Source: Mycobacterium asiaticum | Lineage (GTDB): Bacteria; Actinomycetota; Actinomycetes; Mycobacteriales; Mycobacteriaceae | Length of the DNA stretch: 64,000 nt | Direction: 5' to 3' | Assembly: GCF_001673635.1 (NCBI RefSeq) | Contig: NZ_LZMH01000051.1 | Location: 62,001-126,000, forward strand | Shown: piece after piece, positions 1 through 6,397 of the stretch | Numbering within the stretch: position 1 is the first letter of the stretch | Layout: each line of letters starts with the position of its first letter | The notes under the pieces: generated by a model | Databases searched by the model: none | What the model was told of the DNA's origin: nothing | The model's input: only the letters and a program-made list of their open reading frames with translations | Program-made: the position numbers and the translations under genes

Positions 1-1
1 C

Positions 2-175
2 AAGACCATCGTCTACTGCCGGATCGGCGAGCGGTCCAGTCACACCTGGTTCGTGCTGACCCACCTGCTGGGCAAGCCGGGGGTGCGCAACTACGACGGC
101 TCGTGGACGGAGTGGGGCAACACCGTGCGGGTGCCGATCGTCGCCGGTAGCGAACCCGGAGCGGTGCCCGGCTGA
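2..175 (+). CDS. sseA: Thiosulfate sulfurtransferase SseA, C-terminal end (partial)
   Basis: Only the last 57 codons lie in the window. They contain the rhodanese active-site loop C-R-I-G-E-R, with the persulfide-forming cysteine codon at 17-19, followed by S-S-H-T-W-F as in actinobacterial SseA. Rhodaneses move sulfane sulfur from thiosulfate or similar donors to thiophilic acceptors in the cytoplasm. The stop (173-175) shares one base with the ATG of the next gene, a SufE-like protein, so the two are translationally coupled. This is consistent with a small sulfur-transfer operon. The start lies outside the window. Confidence 0.9.
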   Translation, partial: KTIVYCRIGERSSHTWFVLTHLLGKPGVRNYDGSWTEWGNTVRVPIVAGSEPGAVPG

Positions 176-609
176 TGGGTATGCCCGCGCCGCTGGCCGA
201 GGTGGTGTCCGACTTCGCCGACGTCCAGGGCCAGGACAAACTTCAGCTATTGCTGGAGTTCGCGAACGAGCTTCCGGCGCTCCCGTCCGATATGGCCGAG
301 GCCGCCATGGAACCGGTTCCGGAGTGCCAGTCGCCGCTGTTCCTGCATGTCGACGCCAGCGATCCCGACCGGGTGCGGTTGCACTTCAGCGCGCCGGCCG
401 AAGCGCCCACCACCCGCGGCTTCGCCTCGATCCTGGCGGCCGGACTCGACCAGCAACCGGCCGCGGCGATCCTGGCGGTGCCCGAGGATTTCTACACGGA
501 GCTGGGCCTGGGAGCGTTGATCAGCCCCCTGCGGCTGCGTGGCATGTCGGCCATGCTGGCACGAATCAAGCGCCGCCTGCGCGAAGGCGCCCAAGGGGGA
601 ACCGCCTGA
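175..609 (+). CDS. SufE-like Fe-S/sulfur acceptor protein (Rv3284 type)
   Basis: A 144-residue protein of SufE length and fold pattern. Cys51 in P-E-C-Q-S-P matches the sulfur-accepting cysteine of SufE proteins (C-Q-S motif). SufE proteins receive persulfide sulfur from a cysteine desulfurase and pass it on for Fe-S cluster assembly. Here the partner may instead be the rhodanese SseA, whose stop codon overlaps this start (TGATG). That partnership is inferred from coupling only. A 91-base gap without an obvious hairpin separates it from accA3. The family call is firm; the physiological partner is not. Confidence 0.85.
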   Translation: MGMPAPLAEVVSDFADVQGQDKLQLLLEFANELPALPSDMAEAAMEPVPECQSPLFLHVDASDPDRVRLHFSAPAEAPTTRGFASILAAGLDQQPAAAILAVPEDFYTELGLGALISPLRLRGMSAMLARIKRRLREGAQGGTA

Positions 610-700
610 CCGGGCCGACGGCGCGGCGCATAAACTTCCCCCGACAGACTTGTAAGAAATTCTCTTAGAGACGACGACGTCCGGCCATACAGGAGGCGCA

Positions 701-2485
701 GTGCCCAACTCGAGGATCTCGAAGGTTCTCGTCGCTAATCGCGGCGAGATTGCAGTCCGGGTGATCCGGGCGGCACGGGACGCAGGCCTGGCCAGCGTGG
801 CCGTGTATGCCGAACCGGACGCCGAGGCACCTCATGTGCGGCTCGCCGACGAGGCGTTCGCCCTTGGCGGCCAGACCTCGGCCGAGTCCTACCTGGACTT
901 CGCGAAGCTGCTCGACGCGGCAGCCAAGTCCGGCGCCAACGCCATCCACCCCGGCTACGGCTTCCTCTCCGAGAACGCCGATTTCGCGCAGGCCGTGCTC
1001 GACGCCGGACTGATCTGGATCGGGCCCAGCCCGCAGTCGATCCGCGACCTGGGCGACAAGGTCACCGCCCGCCACATCGCCGCCCGTGCACAGGCCCCGC
1101 TGGTGCCCGGCACCCCCGAACCGGTCAAGGACGCCGACGAGGTCGTCGCGTTCGCCAAGGAGTACGGCGTGCCGATCGCGATCAAGGCGGCGTTCGGTGG
1201 CGGCGGTCGCGGCATGAAGGTGGCCCGCTCGATCGAGGAGATCCCTGAGCTGTTCGAGTCGGCGACCCGTGAGGCCGTTGCCGCGTTCGGCCGTGGCGAG
1301 TGCTTCGTCGAGCGCTACCTGGACAAGCCGCGGCACGTCGAAGCCCAGGTGATCGCCGACCAGCACGGCAACGTGGTCGTCGCCGGCACCCGCGACTGCT
1401 CGCTGCAGCGCCGCTTCCAGAAGCTCGTCGAGGAGGCGCCCGCACCGTTCCTGACCGACGCCCAGCGCAAGGAAATCCACGAGTCGGCCAAGCGGATCTG
1501 CAAGGAGGCGCATTACTACGGCGCCGGCACCGTCGAATACCTGGTCGGCCAGGACGGGCTCATCTCGTTCCTCGAGGTCAACACCCGGTTGCAGGTGGAG
1601 CACCCCGTCACCGAGGAGACGGCCGGCATCGACCTGGTGCTGCAGCAGTTCAAGATCGCCAACGGTGACAAGCTCGACATCACCGAGGACCCGACGCCGC
1701 GCGGGCACGCCATCGAGTTCCGCATCAACGGCGAGGACGCCGGCCGCGGCTTCCTGCCCGCCCCCGGTCCGGTGACCAAGTTTGACCCGCCCAGCGGCCC
1801 GGGGGTGCGGCTGGACTCCGGCGTAGAAACCGGCTCGGTGATCGGCGGGCAGTTCGACTCGATGCTGGCCAAGCTGATCGTCTACGGCGCCGACCGCACC
1901 GAGGCGCTCGCTCGGGCACGCCGCGCGCTGGACGAGTTCCAGGTCGAGGGCCTGGCCACCGTCATCCCGTTCCACCGTGCCGTGGTGTCGGACCCGGCGT
2001 TCATCGGTGACGACGACGGCTTCACCGTGCACACCCGTTGGATCGAGACGGAGTGGAACAACACCATCGAGCCATTCACCGGTGGCGAGCCCATCGACGA
2101 AGACGAGTCCCGGCCTCGCCAGACCGTGGTCGTGGAGGTCAACGGCCGACGGCTCGAGGTCTCGCTGCCCGGCGACCTGGCACTGTCCACCGGTGCGCCC
2201 GACGCGGTCGGGGTGGTGCGGCGCAAGCCCAAGCCGCGCAAGCGCGGTGCGCATTCGGGAGCGACCGCGTCCGGCGACGCGGTGACGGCTCCGATGCAGG
2301 GCACCGTCGTGAAAGTCGCTGTTGAGGAAGGCCAGCAGGTTTCCGCCGGCGACCTAATAGTGGTTCTCGAGGCGATGAAGATGGAGAACCCGGTCACCGC
2401 GCACAAGGACGGCACCATCACCGGCCTGGCCGTCGAGCCCGGCGCCGCCATCACCCAGGGCACGGTGCTCGCCGAAATCAAGTGA
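701..2485 (+). CDS. accA3: Acetyl-/propionyl-CoA carboxylase alpha subunit AccA3 (biotin carboxylase + biotin carrier)
   Basis: This 594-residue protein has the ATP-grasp biotin carboxylase domain (residues about 1-450, glycine-rich loop F-G-G-G-G-R-G near 165, [10 protein letters not shown] near 290). A C-terminal biotinyl domain carries E-A-M-K-M, so the biotinylated lysine is K560. In mycobacteria AccA3 pairs with AccD beta subunits to make malonyl-, methylmalonyl- and long-chain carboxyacyl-CoA for fatty, mycolic and multimethyl-branched lipids. The start is GTG with an AGGAGG box four bases upstream. A large inverted repeat follows the stop. Length and motifs leave little doubt. Confidence 0.97.
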   Translation: MPNSRISKVLVANRGEIAVRVIRAARDAGLASVAVYAEPDAEAPHVRLADEAFALGGQTSAESYLDFAKLLDAAAKSGANAIHPGYGFLSENADFAQAVLDAGLIWIGPSPQSIRDLGDKVTARHIAARAQAPLVPGTPEPVKDADEVVAFAKEYGVPIAIKAAFGGGGRGMKVARSIEEIPELFESATREAVAAFGRGECFVERYLDKPRHVEAQVIADQHGNVVVAGTRDCSLQRRFQKLVEEAPAPFLTDAQRKEIHESAKRICKEAHYYGAGTVEYLVGQDGLISFLEVNTRLQVEHPVTEETAGIDLVLQQFKIANGDKLDITEDPTPRGHAIEFRINGEDAGRGFLPAPGPVTKFDPPSGPGVRLDSGVETGSVIGGQFDSMLAKLIVYGADRTEALARARRALDEFQVEGLATVIPFHRAVVSDPAFIGDDDGFTVHTRWIETEWNNTIEPFTGGEPIDEDESRPRQTVVVEVNGRRLEVSLPGDLALSTGAPDAVGVVRRKPKPRKRGAHSGATASGDAVTAPMQGTVVKVAVEEGQQVSAGDLIVVLEAMKMENPVTAHKDGTITGLAVEPGAAITQGTVLAEIK

Positions 2486-2488
2486 CGC

Positions 2489-2548
2489 TGAACTCAAACC
2501 TGGCGCCCCCAGCCCACCGAGGGTAGGGTTCGTGACAGGTTGAGTTCA
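2489..2548 (+). terminator. Inverted repeat downstream of accA3, terminator-like
   Basis: The arm TGAACTCAAACCTG (2489-2502) pairs with CAGGTTGAGTTCA (2536-2548) with one bulged base and a 33-base loop. It begins just after the accA3 stop. No U-tract follows, as is usual for mycobacterial terminators. Termination is inferred; a regulatory role for the STAS gene downstream is an alternative. Confidence 0.4.
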
Positions 2549-2696
2549 CAGCCACCTGGAAATTACGTCCTGTACGTGCGTCAGGGTCGCGGGTGAATTC
2601 CCTCCGCAGATCTTTCCGGATCGCCATTCAAACACGGCTTCTCGCACACTCGATGTGATCCACAGCTCGAACGTTCGTCGACTGATGGGATTCACA

Positions 2697-3092
2697 ATGT
2701 CTGTGACACAGCCATGGGCCAAAGCCCCACCCCCGGAATTCAAAGCCCGCTGGGCAGCTTCAAACGGTGTCGTCGCCGCCGAAGGTGAACTGGACGCCGC
2801 CAACGCCGACCAATTCGCTGAGTACGTCGCCCGCTGTATCAAGGATCAGCGCTGGCTGACCCTGGACCTGGCCGGTGTGACCTTCATCGGTACAGCAGGA
2901 TTTTCGGCACTGCACCGGATCAACGTCGCCTGCTCGGCAGCCGATGTGCGCTGGGCGATGCGGCCCAGCCGCGCCGTCGCGCGACTGCTGCGCCTCTGCG
3001 ACCCGGACGGCGTGCTGCCGGTCGCGGAATCGGCAACGGCGCCCGATCCCGACGAAGCTATTTCACTCCAGCTGGTCCCGGAGTCGGGCTAG
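2697..3092 (+). CDS. STAS-domain protein, putative anti-anti-sigma factor next to sigF
   Basis: This protein of about 131 residues matches the STAS fold of SpoIIAA/RsbV-type anti-anti-sigma factors: beta-strand G-V-V-A-A-E-G-E-L-D-A-A-N, then L-T-L-D-L-A-G-V-T-F-I-G-T-A-G-F. In classical members the segment is D-S-S/T-G, with the phosphorylated Ser/Thr directly before G. Here that residue is Ala67 and the Asp is Gly65, so canonical phospho-control looks lost. It has three cysteines (47, 79, 101). ATG 2697 is preferred because GGGA lies six bases upstream; in-frame starts exist at 2655 (GTG) and 2685. Its 3' end overlaps sigF tail-to-tail by 30 bases. The likely partner, inferred, is RsbW or another anti-sigma kinase. 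Confidence 0.75.
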   Translation: MSVTQPWAKAPPPEFKARWAASNGVVAAEGELDAANADQFAEYVARCIKDQRWLTLDLAGVTFIGTAGFSALHRINVACSAADVRWAMRPSRAVARLLRLCDPDGVLPVAESATAPDPDEAISLQLVPESG

Positions 3093-3851
3093 CGATTTCG
3101 CCAGCAGCCGGGACACGTGCATCTGTGAGATGCCCACCCGCTCTGCGATCTGCGTCTGGGTCATCGACTCGAAGAACCTGAGCACCAACACCATTCGCTC
3201 ACGTTCCGGCAGCGCCTCGAGCAACGGACGCAGTGCCTCCCGGTTCTCGATCCGGTCCAGTCCCGCGTCCACGTCACCGAGGGTGTCGGCGATGGCGCGG
3301 GCGTCGTCGTCCTCGTTGCCTCCGCCGCTGTCGATCGACAGGGTGTTGTAGGAGCTGCCGGCGACCAGGCCCTCGACCACTTCGGCCCGGTCCATACCCA
3401 ACTCCGCGGCGAGTTCGGTGGCGGTGGGCGCCCGGCCCAACCGCTGCGACAACTCTGCTGTTGCGGTCCCCAGCCGCAGGTGCAGCTCCTTGAGCCGCCG
3501 CGGAACCTTGACCGACCAGCTGTTGTCGCGGAAGTGGCGCCGGACCTCACCCATGATGGTCGGCACCGCGAAAGAAACGAAGTCCGAACCGGTTTCGACG
3601 TCGAACCGGACGACGGCATTCACCAATCCCACCCGCGCGACCTGGATGAGGTCGTCGCGTGGCTCACCGCGGCCCTCGAATCGGCGCGCGATGTGATCGG
3701 CGAGCGGCAGGCACCGTTCGACGATCTTGTCTTGGTGCCGCTGAAATTCCGGCGAACCGGCAGGAAAAGCTGTCAGCTCGCGGAACATCTCCGGGACATC
3801 GGCGTATTCATTAGGTCGCGTGTTGGAACCGCCGGCAGTTTGCTCAGTCAA
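3063..3851 (-). CDS. sigF: RNA polymerase sigma factor SigF
   Basis: A 262-residue group 3 (SigB/SigF family) sigma factor. Region 2 includes L-A-D-H-I-A-R-R-F and R-F-D-V-E-T-G-S-D-F-V-S-F-A-V-P-T-I-M-G-E-V-R-R-H-F-R-D. Region 4 ends with T-Q-T-Q-I-A-E-R-V-G-I-S-Q-M-H-V-S-R-L-L. It directs stationary-phase and stress transcription and is held by the anti-sigma factor RsbW (UsfX) encoded just upstream. The frame begins at a TTG seven bases after the rsbW stop, with no clear Shine-Dalgarno, so translation probably relies on coupling. A GTG at the junction is out of frame and stops after four codons. The next in-frame ATG would remove about 21 residues. Confidence 0.93.
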   Translation of the reverse strand: MTEQTAGGSNTRPNEYADVPEMFRELTAFPAGSPEFQRHQDKIVERCLPLADHIARRFEGRGEPRDDLIQVARVGLVNAVVRFDVETGSDFVSFAVPTIMGEVRRHFRDNSWSVKVPRRLKELHLRLGTATAELSQRLGRAPTATELAAELGMDRAEVVEGLVAGSSYNTLSIDSGGGNEDDDARAIADTLGDVDAGLDRIENREALRPLLEALPERERMVLVLRFFESMTQTQIAERVGISQMHVSRLLAKSLARLRDQLE

Positions 3852-3858
3852 CTGGCCG

Positions 3859-4296
3859 TCACTTACTGGGGGCCGCCCGTCGCGCCGTCAACGAGATGCC
3901 GAAGACGCTTCCCGTTGCATCAGGCTGGCGACCGTCGTGGAAGGTCTGGACGTCATCGGCCAGGGAGGTCAGGACATGCCAACTGAAGCTGCCCGGCGCC
4001 ACGACGTCGTGTGTGTCGCAGGCGGCGGAGGCCTCGACCACGAGCTCGTCCTCTCGCGGGTCGACCACCAGGGTCAGTTTGGCGCCGGGGGTCGCCGAGC
4101 GGATCAAGCGCGTGCACACCTCGTCGACGGCCAGCCGCAGATCCGCAACGGCGTCGAAGTCCAAGTCTTCGAAGGTGCCGATGGCACCGACCAGGGTGCG
4201 CAGCATCGCCAGGTTCTCCAGGCGTGCAGCGACAGTCAATTCGACGGCGCGGTAACCGCGTTGGCGCCCGTCACTGCGCTGATCCGCATCGGTCAT
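3859..4296 (-). CDS. rsbW: Anti-sigma F factor, serine kinase-like ATPase RsbW/UsfX
   Basis: A 145-residue GHKL (HATPase_c) anti-sigma factor. The N-box helix D-L-R-L-A-V-D-E-V-C-T-R-L-I contains the catalytic Glu. Nearly the whole protein matches my memory of Mtb UsfX. It binds SigF and blocks polymerase binding until displaced by STAS antagonists. The ATG at 4296 is chosen over an upstream ATG at 4410 because GGGAGG lies about five bases ahead. It is co-transcribed with sigF, seven bases downstream. A SigF-type promoter sits further upstream on the same strand, fitting autoregulation. Confidence 0.93.
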   Translation of the reverse strand: MTDADQRSDGRQRGYRAVELTVAARLENLAMLRTLVGAIGTFEDLDFDAVADLRLAVDEVCTRLIRSATPGAKLTLVVDPREDELVVEASAACDTHDVVAPGSFSWHVLTSLADDVQTFHDGRQPDATGSVFGISLTARRAAPSK

Positions 4297-4391
4297 GTGG
4301 CCTCCCGGCAATATTCGACCGACGCTGCCCCTGGCCAGGGTCCGGTCTGCGGAGCCGGCTTGCGGTCCGCTCTGGACCACGGGGTCGAGCC

Positions 4392-4417
4392 GGTTGGTCA
4401 TGATCGCCACCGGGTAT
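4392..4417 (+). promoter_or_regulatory. Consensus-like SigF promoter on the opposite strand
   Basis: GGTT (4392-4395), 16 bases, then GGGTAT (4412-4417) fits the SigF consensus, but it points away from usfX, antisense to its leader. No conventional gene starts downstream; a hydrophobic open frame without a canonical start ends at 4577. It could drive an antisense or small RNA, or be chance. Confidence 0.35.
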
Positions 4418-4622
4418 TCAACCAGTTGTCGGCGGGACAGACGTAACCGACACAGCCCGAGCGGGCCGCATCGCGTCCCTCGCCGCTGTCGGTGGGGTTC
4501 TTTCGGTCGTGTTTCTCGTGGTTGCGGTAAGTGTCTATGTGGTTGCTGTCATGCTTGCGTCCCCCATGATGGGGTAACCACGCTGACGAAAGACTGCCGG
4601 TACTCATCATGGTGTACAACTG

Positions 4623-4649
4623 ATTCCCGTCGCCGGAGAGCGCAAAACC
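4623..4649 (-). promoter_or_regulatory. Candidate SigF promoter for usfX-sigF
   Basis: On the minus strand GGTTT (4649-4645) is followed after 16 bases by GGGAAT (4628-4623). The mycobacterial SigF consensus is about GGTTT-N15-17-GGGTA, so only one base of the -10 differs. It lies about 327 bases upstream of the usfX start, leaving a long leader. SigF autoregulates this operon in mycobacteria; assignment of this site is inference. Confidence 0.45.
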
Positions 4650-4708
4650 CAGAATCGCTCACATTTCCGGCGGACACGCGGCTGTCGCAGCGGGGTTGCC
4701 GGGTCCCC

Positions 4709-5020
4709 TCAGCTGGCGAGTCGTTGCCGCCGCACTTCGGGGTGCTCGGCGTACCAACGGTCGGCGATCCGCCGGATCCGGCGGTGTTCGATGGCCAGCC
4801 ACACCAGGCCGCAGACGGTGAGGACGACCGCGACCATGCCGGCCGTCATCCCCTCGGAGTAGTGGCCGCTGCCGAAGGCGGCGAGGGACGCCACGCCACC
4901 GATCACCCCGGCCACGACCAAGAGGTAGCCGGGCCAGTGCAGGACGTCGATAAGCGATTCGCCGGCAAGTGGCCGCGTCGTCCGCAAATGGTCGACGGGG
5001 TCACGAAAAGTGTCCCCCAT
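4709..5020 (-). CDS. usfY: UsfY-like membrane protein of the SigF cluster
   Basis: A 103-residue protein with two hydrophobic segments (W-P-G-Y-L-L-V-V-A-G-V-I-G-G-V-A and G-M-V-A-V-V-L-T-V-C-G-L-V-W-L-A), then a basic tail A-D-R-W-Y-A-E-H-P-E-V-R-R-Q-R. The sequence and position match Mtb UsfY, a SigF-regulon protein of unknown function. The start at 5020 is chosen for GGAGG eight bases upstream; a longer frame to 5095 lacks this. It lies downstream of the membrane-protein gene at 5121-5504 and may share its SigF promoter. It is an integral membrane protein by inspection. Confidence 0.85.
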   Translation of the reverse strand: MGDTFRDPVDHLRTTRPLAGESLIDVLHWPGYLLVVAGVIGGVASLAAFGSGHYSEGMTAGMVAVVLTVCGLVWLAIEHRRIRRIADRWYAEHPEVRRQRLAS

Positions 5021-5120
5021 GGCTCCTCCTGTGGTTTCTCTACGCCGTCTGCCATTACCAGGCATTACCACCAACGGTAGAACTCCGGGCACCACTTAGG
5101 GAGAGCCAGATCACATTTAT

Positions 5121-5504
5121 TTAGAGGGCGAGGACCGGGCCAGAAACCGGCGCGACACCGAGGGAAAGCGTCAGCGCCATCAGCGTCAGCAAGAACCAGC
5201 CGACGCCATGCCAGGCCCACCAGACGCCGTGGTCGCGCCATACCCGGTAGGTCCGCAAGAACGCCCAGATCCCAGCGGCCAGCAGAATCAACGGCCCGAT
5301 CACAGCCAGCGTGGCGCGCTCCGGCACGCCGCACGCGACGGTGTCGACGCTCACCCCCGGGCAGGTGCTCACCCACAACGCGGCCAAGACCAGAAATCCC
5401 ACCCCGGCGGCGGCGGCGAGCACGGCGAACCGGACCGCGGCATGCACTTCGCTGTCCGCCTGCCCCAGGCGATCCCCACGCAATCCTTCATGCGCCTTTT
5501 GCAT
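5121..5504 (-). CDS. Small membrane protein of the SigF cluster (Rv3289c type)
   Basis: This 127-residue protein has three predicted membrane spans: F-A-V-L-A-A-A-A-G-V-G-F-L-V-L-A-A-L-W-V, A-T-L-A-V-I-G-P-L-I-L-L-A-A-G-I-W-A-F and G-W-F-L-L-T-L-M-A-L-T-L-S-L-G. Two cysteines (in S-T-C-P-G and V-A-C-G-V) lie in the loop after the first span. No function is recognised. Position and topology match Mtb Rv3289c. A GAGGTG box stands ahead of ATG 5504. A near-perfect SigF promoter lies 46 bases upstream, so the gene is probably SigF-dependent. Confidence 0.8.
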   Translation of the reverse strand: MQKAHEGLRGDRLGQADSEVHAAVRFAVLAAAAGVGFLVLAALWVSTCPGVSVDTVACGVPERATLAVIGPLILLAAGIWAFLRTYRVWRDHGVWWAWHGVGWFLLTLMALTLSLGVAPVSGPVLAL

Positions 5505-5549
5505 CGGAGCACCTCAATAGTTCCTGCGCCCAACAACTAGAAGGTTGCA

Positions 5550-5575
5550 ATACCCGCTGATCAGGCACGACAAAC
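5550..5575 (-). promoter_or_regulatory. SigF-type promoter upstream of the membrane protein-usfY pair
   Basis: On the minus strand GTTT (5575-5572), 16 bases, then GGGTAT (5555-5550) is an exact match to the mycobacterial SigF promoter pattern, 46 bases upstream of the start at 5504. It implies that SigF drives genes of its own cluster besides usfX-sigF. Confidence 0.65.
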
Positions 5576-5654
5576 GCGTGCGTCGCAGCTCACAGTCGCG
5601 GGCGGCGCAGCCACCGAGCGCGAGCAGATTGCTCCGTTGTACCGAAGCGCTTAT

Positions 5655-5670
5655 TACCCGTAGGTACTAT
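5655..5670 (+). promoter_or_regulatory. TetR-gene promoter with overlapping operator-like repeat
   Basis: TACC (5655-5658) and GGTA (5663-5666) form a short inverted repeat that overlaps a -10 box TACTAT (5665-5670). The ATG follows eight bases later with no Shine-Dalgarno, so the transcript is probably leaderless and the repeat is placed for autorepression. Confidence 0.4.
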
Positions 5671-5678
5671 CTCTGCTT

Positions 5679-6356
5679 ATGGCGACAGCCAGGAGGCGGT
5701 TATCCCCCGAGGATCGACGCGCTGAACTCCTCGCACTGGGGGCGGAAGTCTTCGGCAAGCGACCCTACGACGAGGTGCGGATCGACGAGATCGCCGAGCG
5801 CGCCGGGGTGTCGCGTGCGTTGATGTACCACTATTTCCCGGACAAGCGCGCGTTCTTCGCCGCCGTCGTCAAGGACGAGGCCGACCGGCTGTACGCCGCG
5901 ACCAACACCCAGCCGTCGCCGGGCATGACGATGTTCGAGGAGATCCGGACCGGCGTACTGGCCTACATGGCCTACCACGAACAGAACCCGGAAGCGGCGT
6001 GGGCGGCCTACGTCGGGCTCGGCCGGTCTGACCCGGTCCTGCTCGGCATCGACGACGAAGCCAAGAACCGTCAGATGGAACACGTGATGACCCGCATCGG
6101 CGAGGTCGTGGGGGGGATCCCCGGGCAGGCCGCGCTGGAGCCGGAAGTGGAGCGCGACCTGCGGGTGATCCTGCACGGCTGGCTGGCTTTCACCTTCGAA
6201 ATCTGCCGTCAACGGATCATGGACCAGAGCCTGGAAGCCGACCGGCTCGCCGACGCGTGCGCGCACACGCTGCTCGACGCGATAGCCCGGGTGCCGGAGA
6301 TCCCGCCGCAGCTGGCCGAGGCGATGGCGACCGCCCGTTTCAAGCCGCAGGTTTGA
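5679..6356 (+). CDS. TetR-family transcriptional regulator (Rv3295 type)
   Basis: A 225-residue TetR/AcrR repressor. The N-terminal helix-turn-helix has I-A-E-R-A-G-V-S-R-A-L-M-Y-H-Y-F-P-D-K-R-A-F-F at about residues 38-60, and the C-terminal all-helical ligand domain has no recognisable specificity. ATG 5679 has no ribosome-binding site but is eight bases after a -10 box, typical of leaderless mycobacterial genes. It lies 41 bases upstream of lhr on the same strand, so lhr may be co-transcribed or controlled by it; that link is inference. The lat/lrpA block, which I remember preceding this gene in Mtb, is absent. Confidence 0.9.
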   Translation: MATARRRLSPEDRRAELLALGAEVFGKRPYDEVRIDEIAERAGVSRALMYHYFPDKRAFFAAVVKDEADRLYAATNTQPSPGMTMFEEIRTGVLAYMAYHEQNPEAAWAAYVGLGRSDPVLLGIDDEAKNRQMEHVMTRIGEVVGGIPGQAALEPEVERDLRVILHGWLAFTFEICRQRIMDQSLEADRLADACAHTLLDAIARVPEIPPQLAEAMATARFKPQV

Positions 6357-6397
6357 GGAGAAACCTTGTTGTCAGTGCCTCTTGGCACGATGGCTAG

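Larger units (their letters stand above)
4297..4708. other. Intergenic region between usfX and usfY (412 bases)
   Basis: No conventional gene is visible. It holds two SigF-type promoter candidates: one on the minus strand (4623-4649) reading to usfX-sigF, and one on the plus strand (4392-4417) reading away from it. On the plus strand an open frame ending at TAA 4575-4577 would encode a valine-rich hydrophobic segment, but it has no ATG/GTG/TTG ahead of that segment. A minus-strand frame at 4398-4619 has unremarkable composition and was not accepted as a gene. Confidence 0.5.

Noticed and set aside
665-2254. Long minus-strand open frame opposite accA3
   Set aside because: It is the antisense shadow of a highly conserved gene in GC-rich DNA; no family resemblance, no ribosome-binding site.
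4398-4619. 73-codon minus-strand frame between usfX and usfY
   Set aside because: No ribosome-binding site, no hydrophobic or domain signal, and codon use unlike neighbours.
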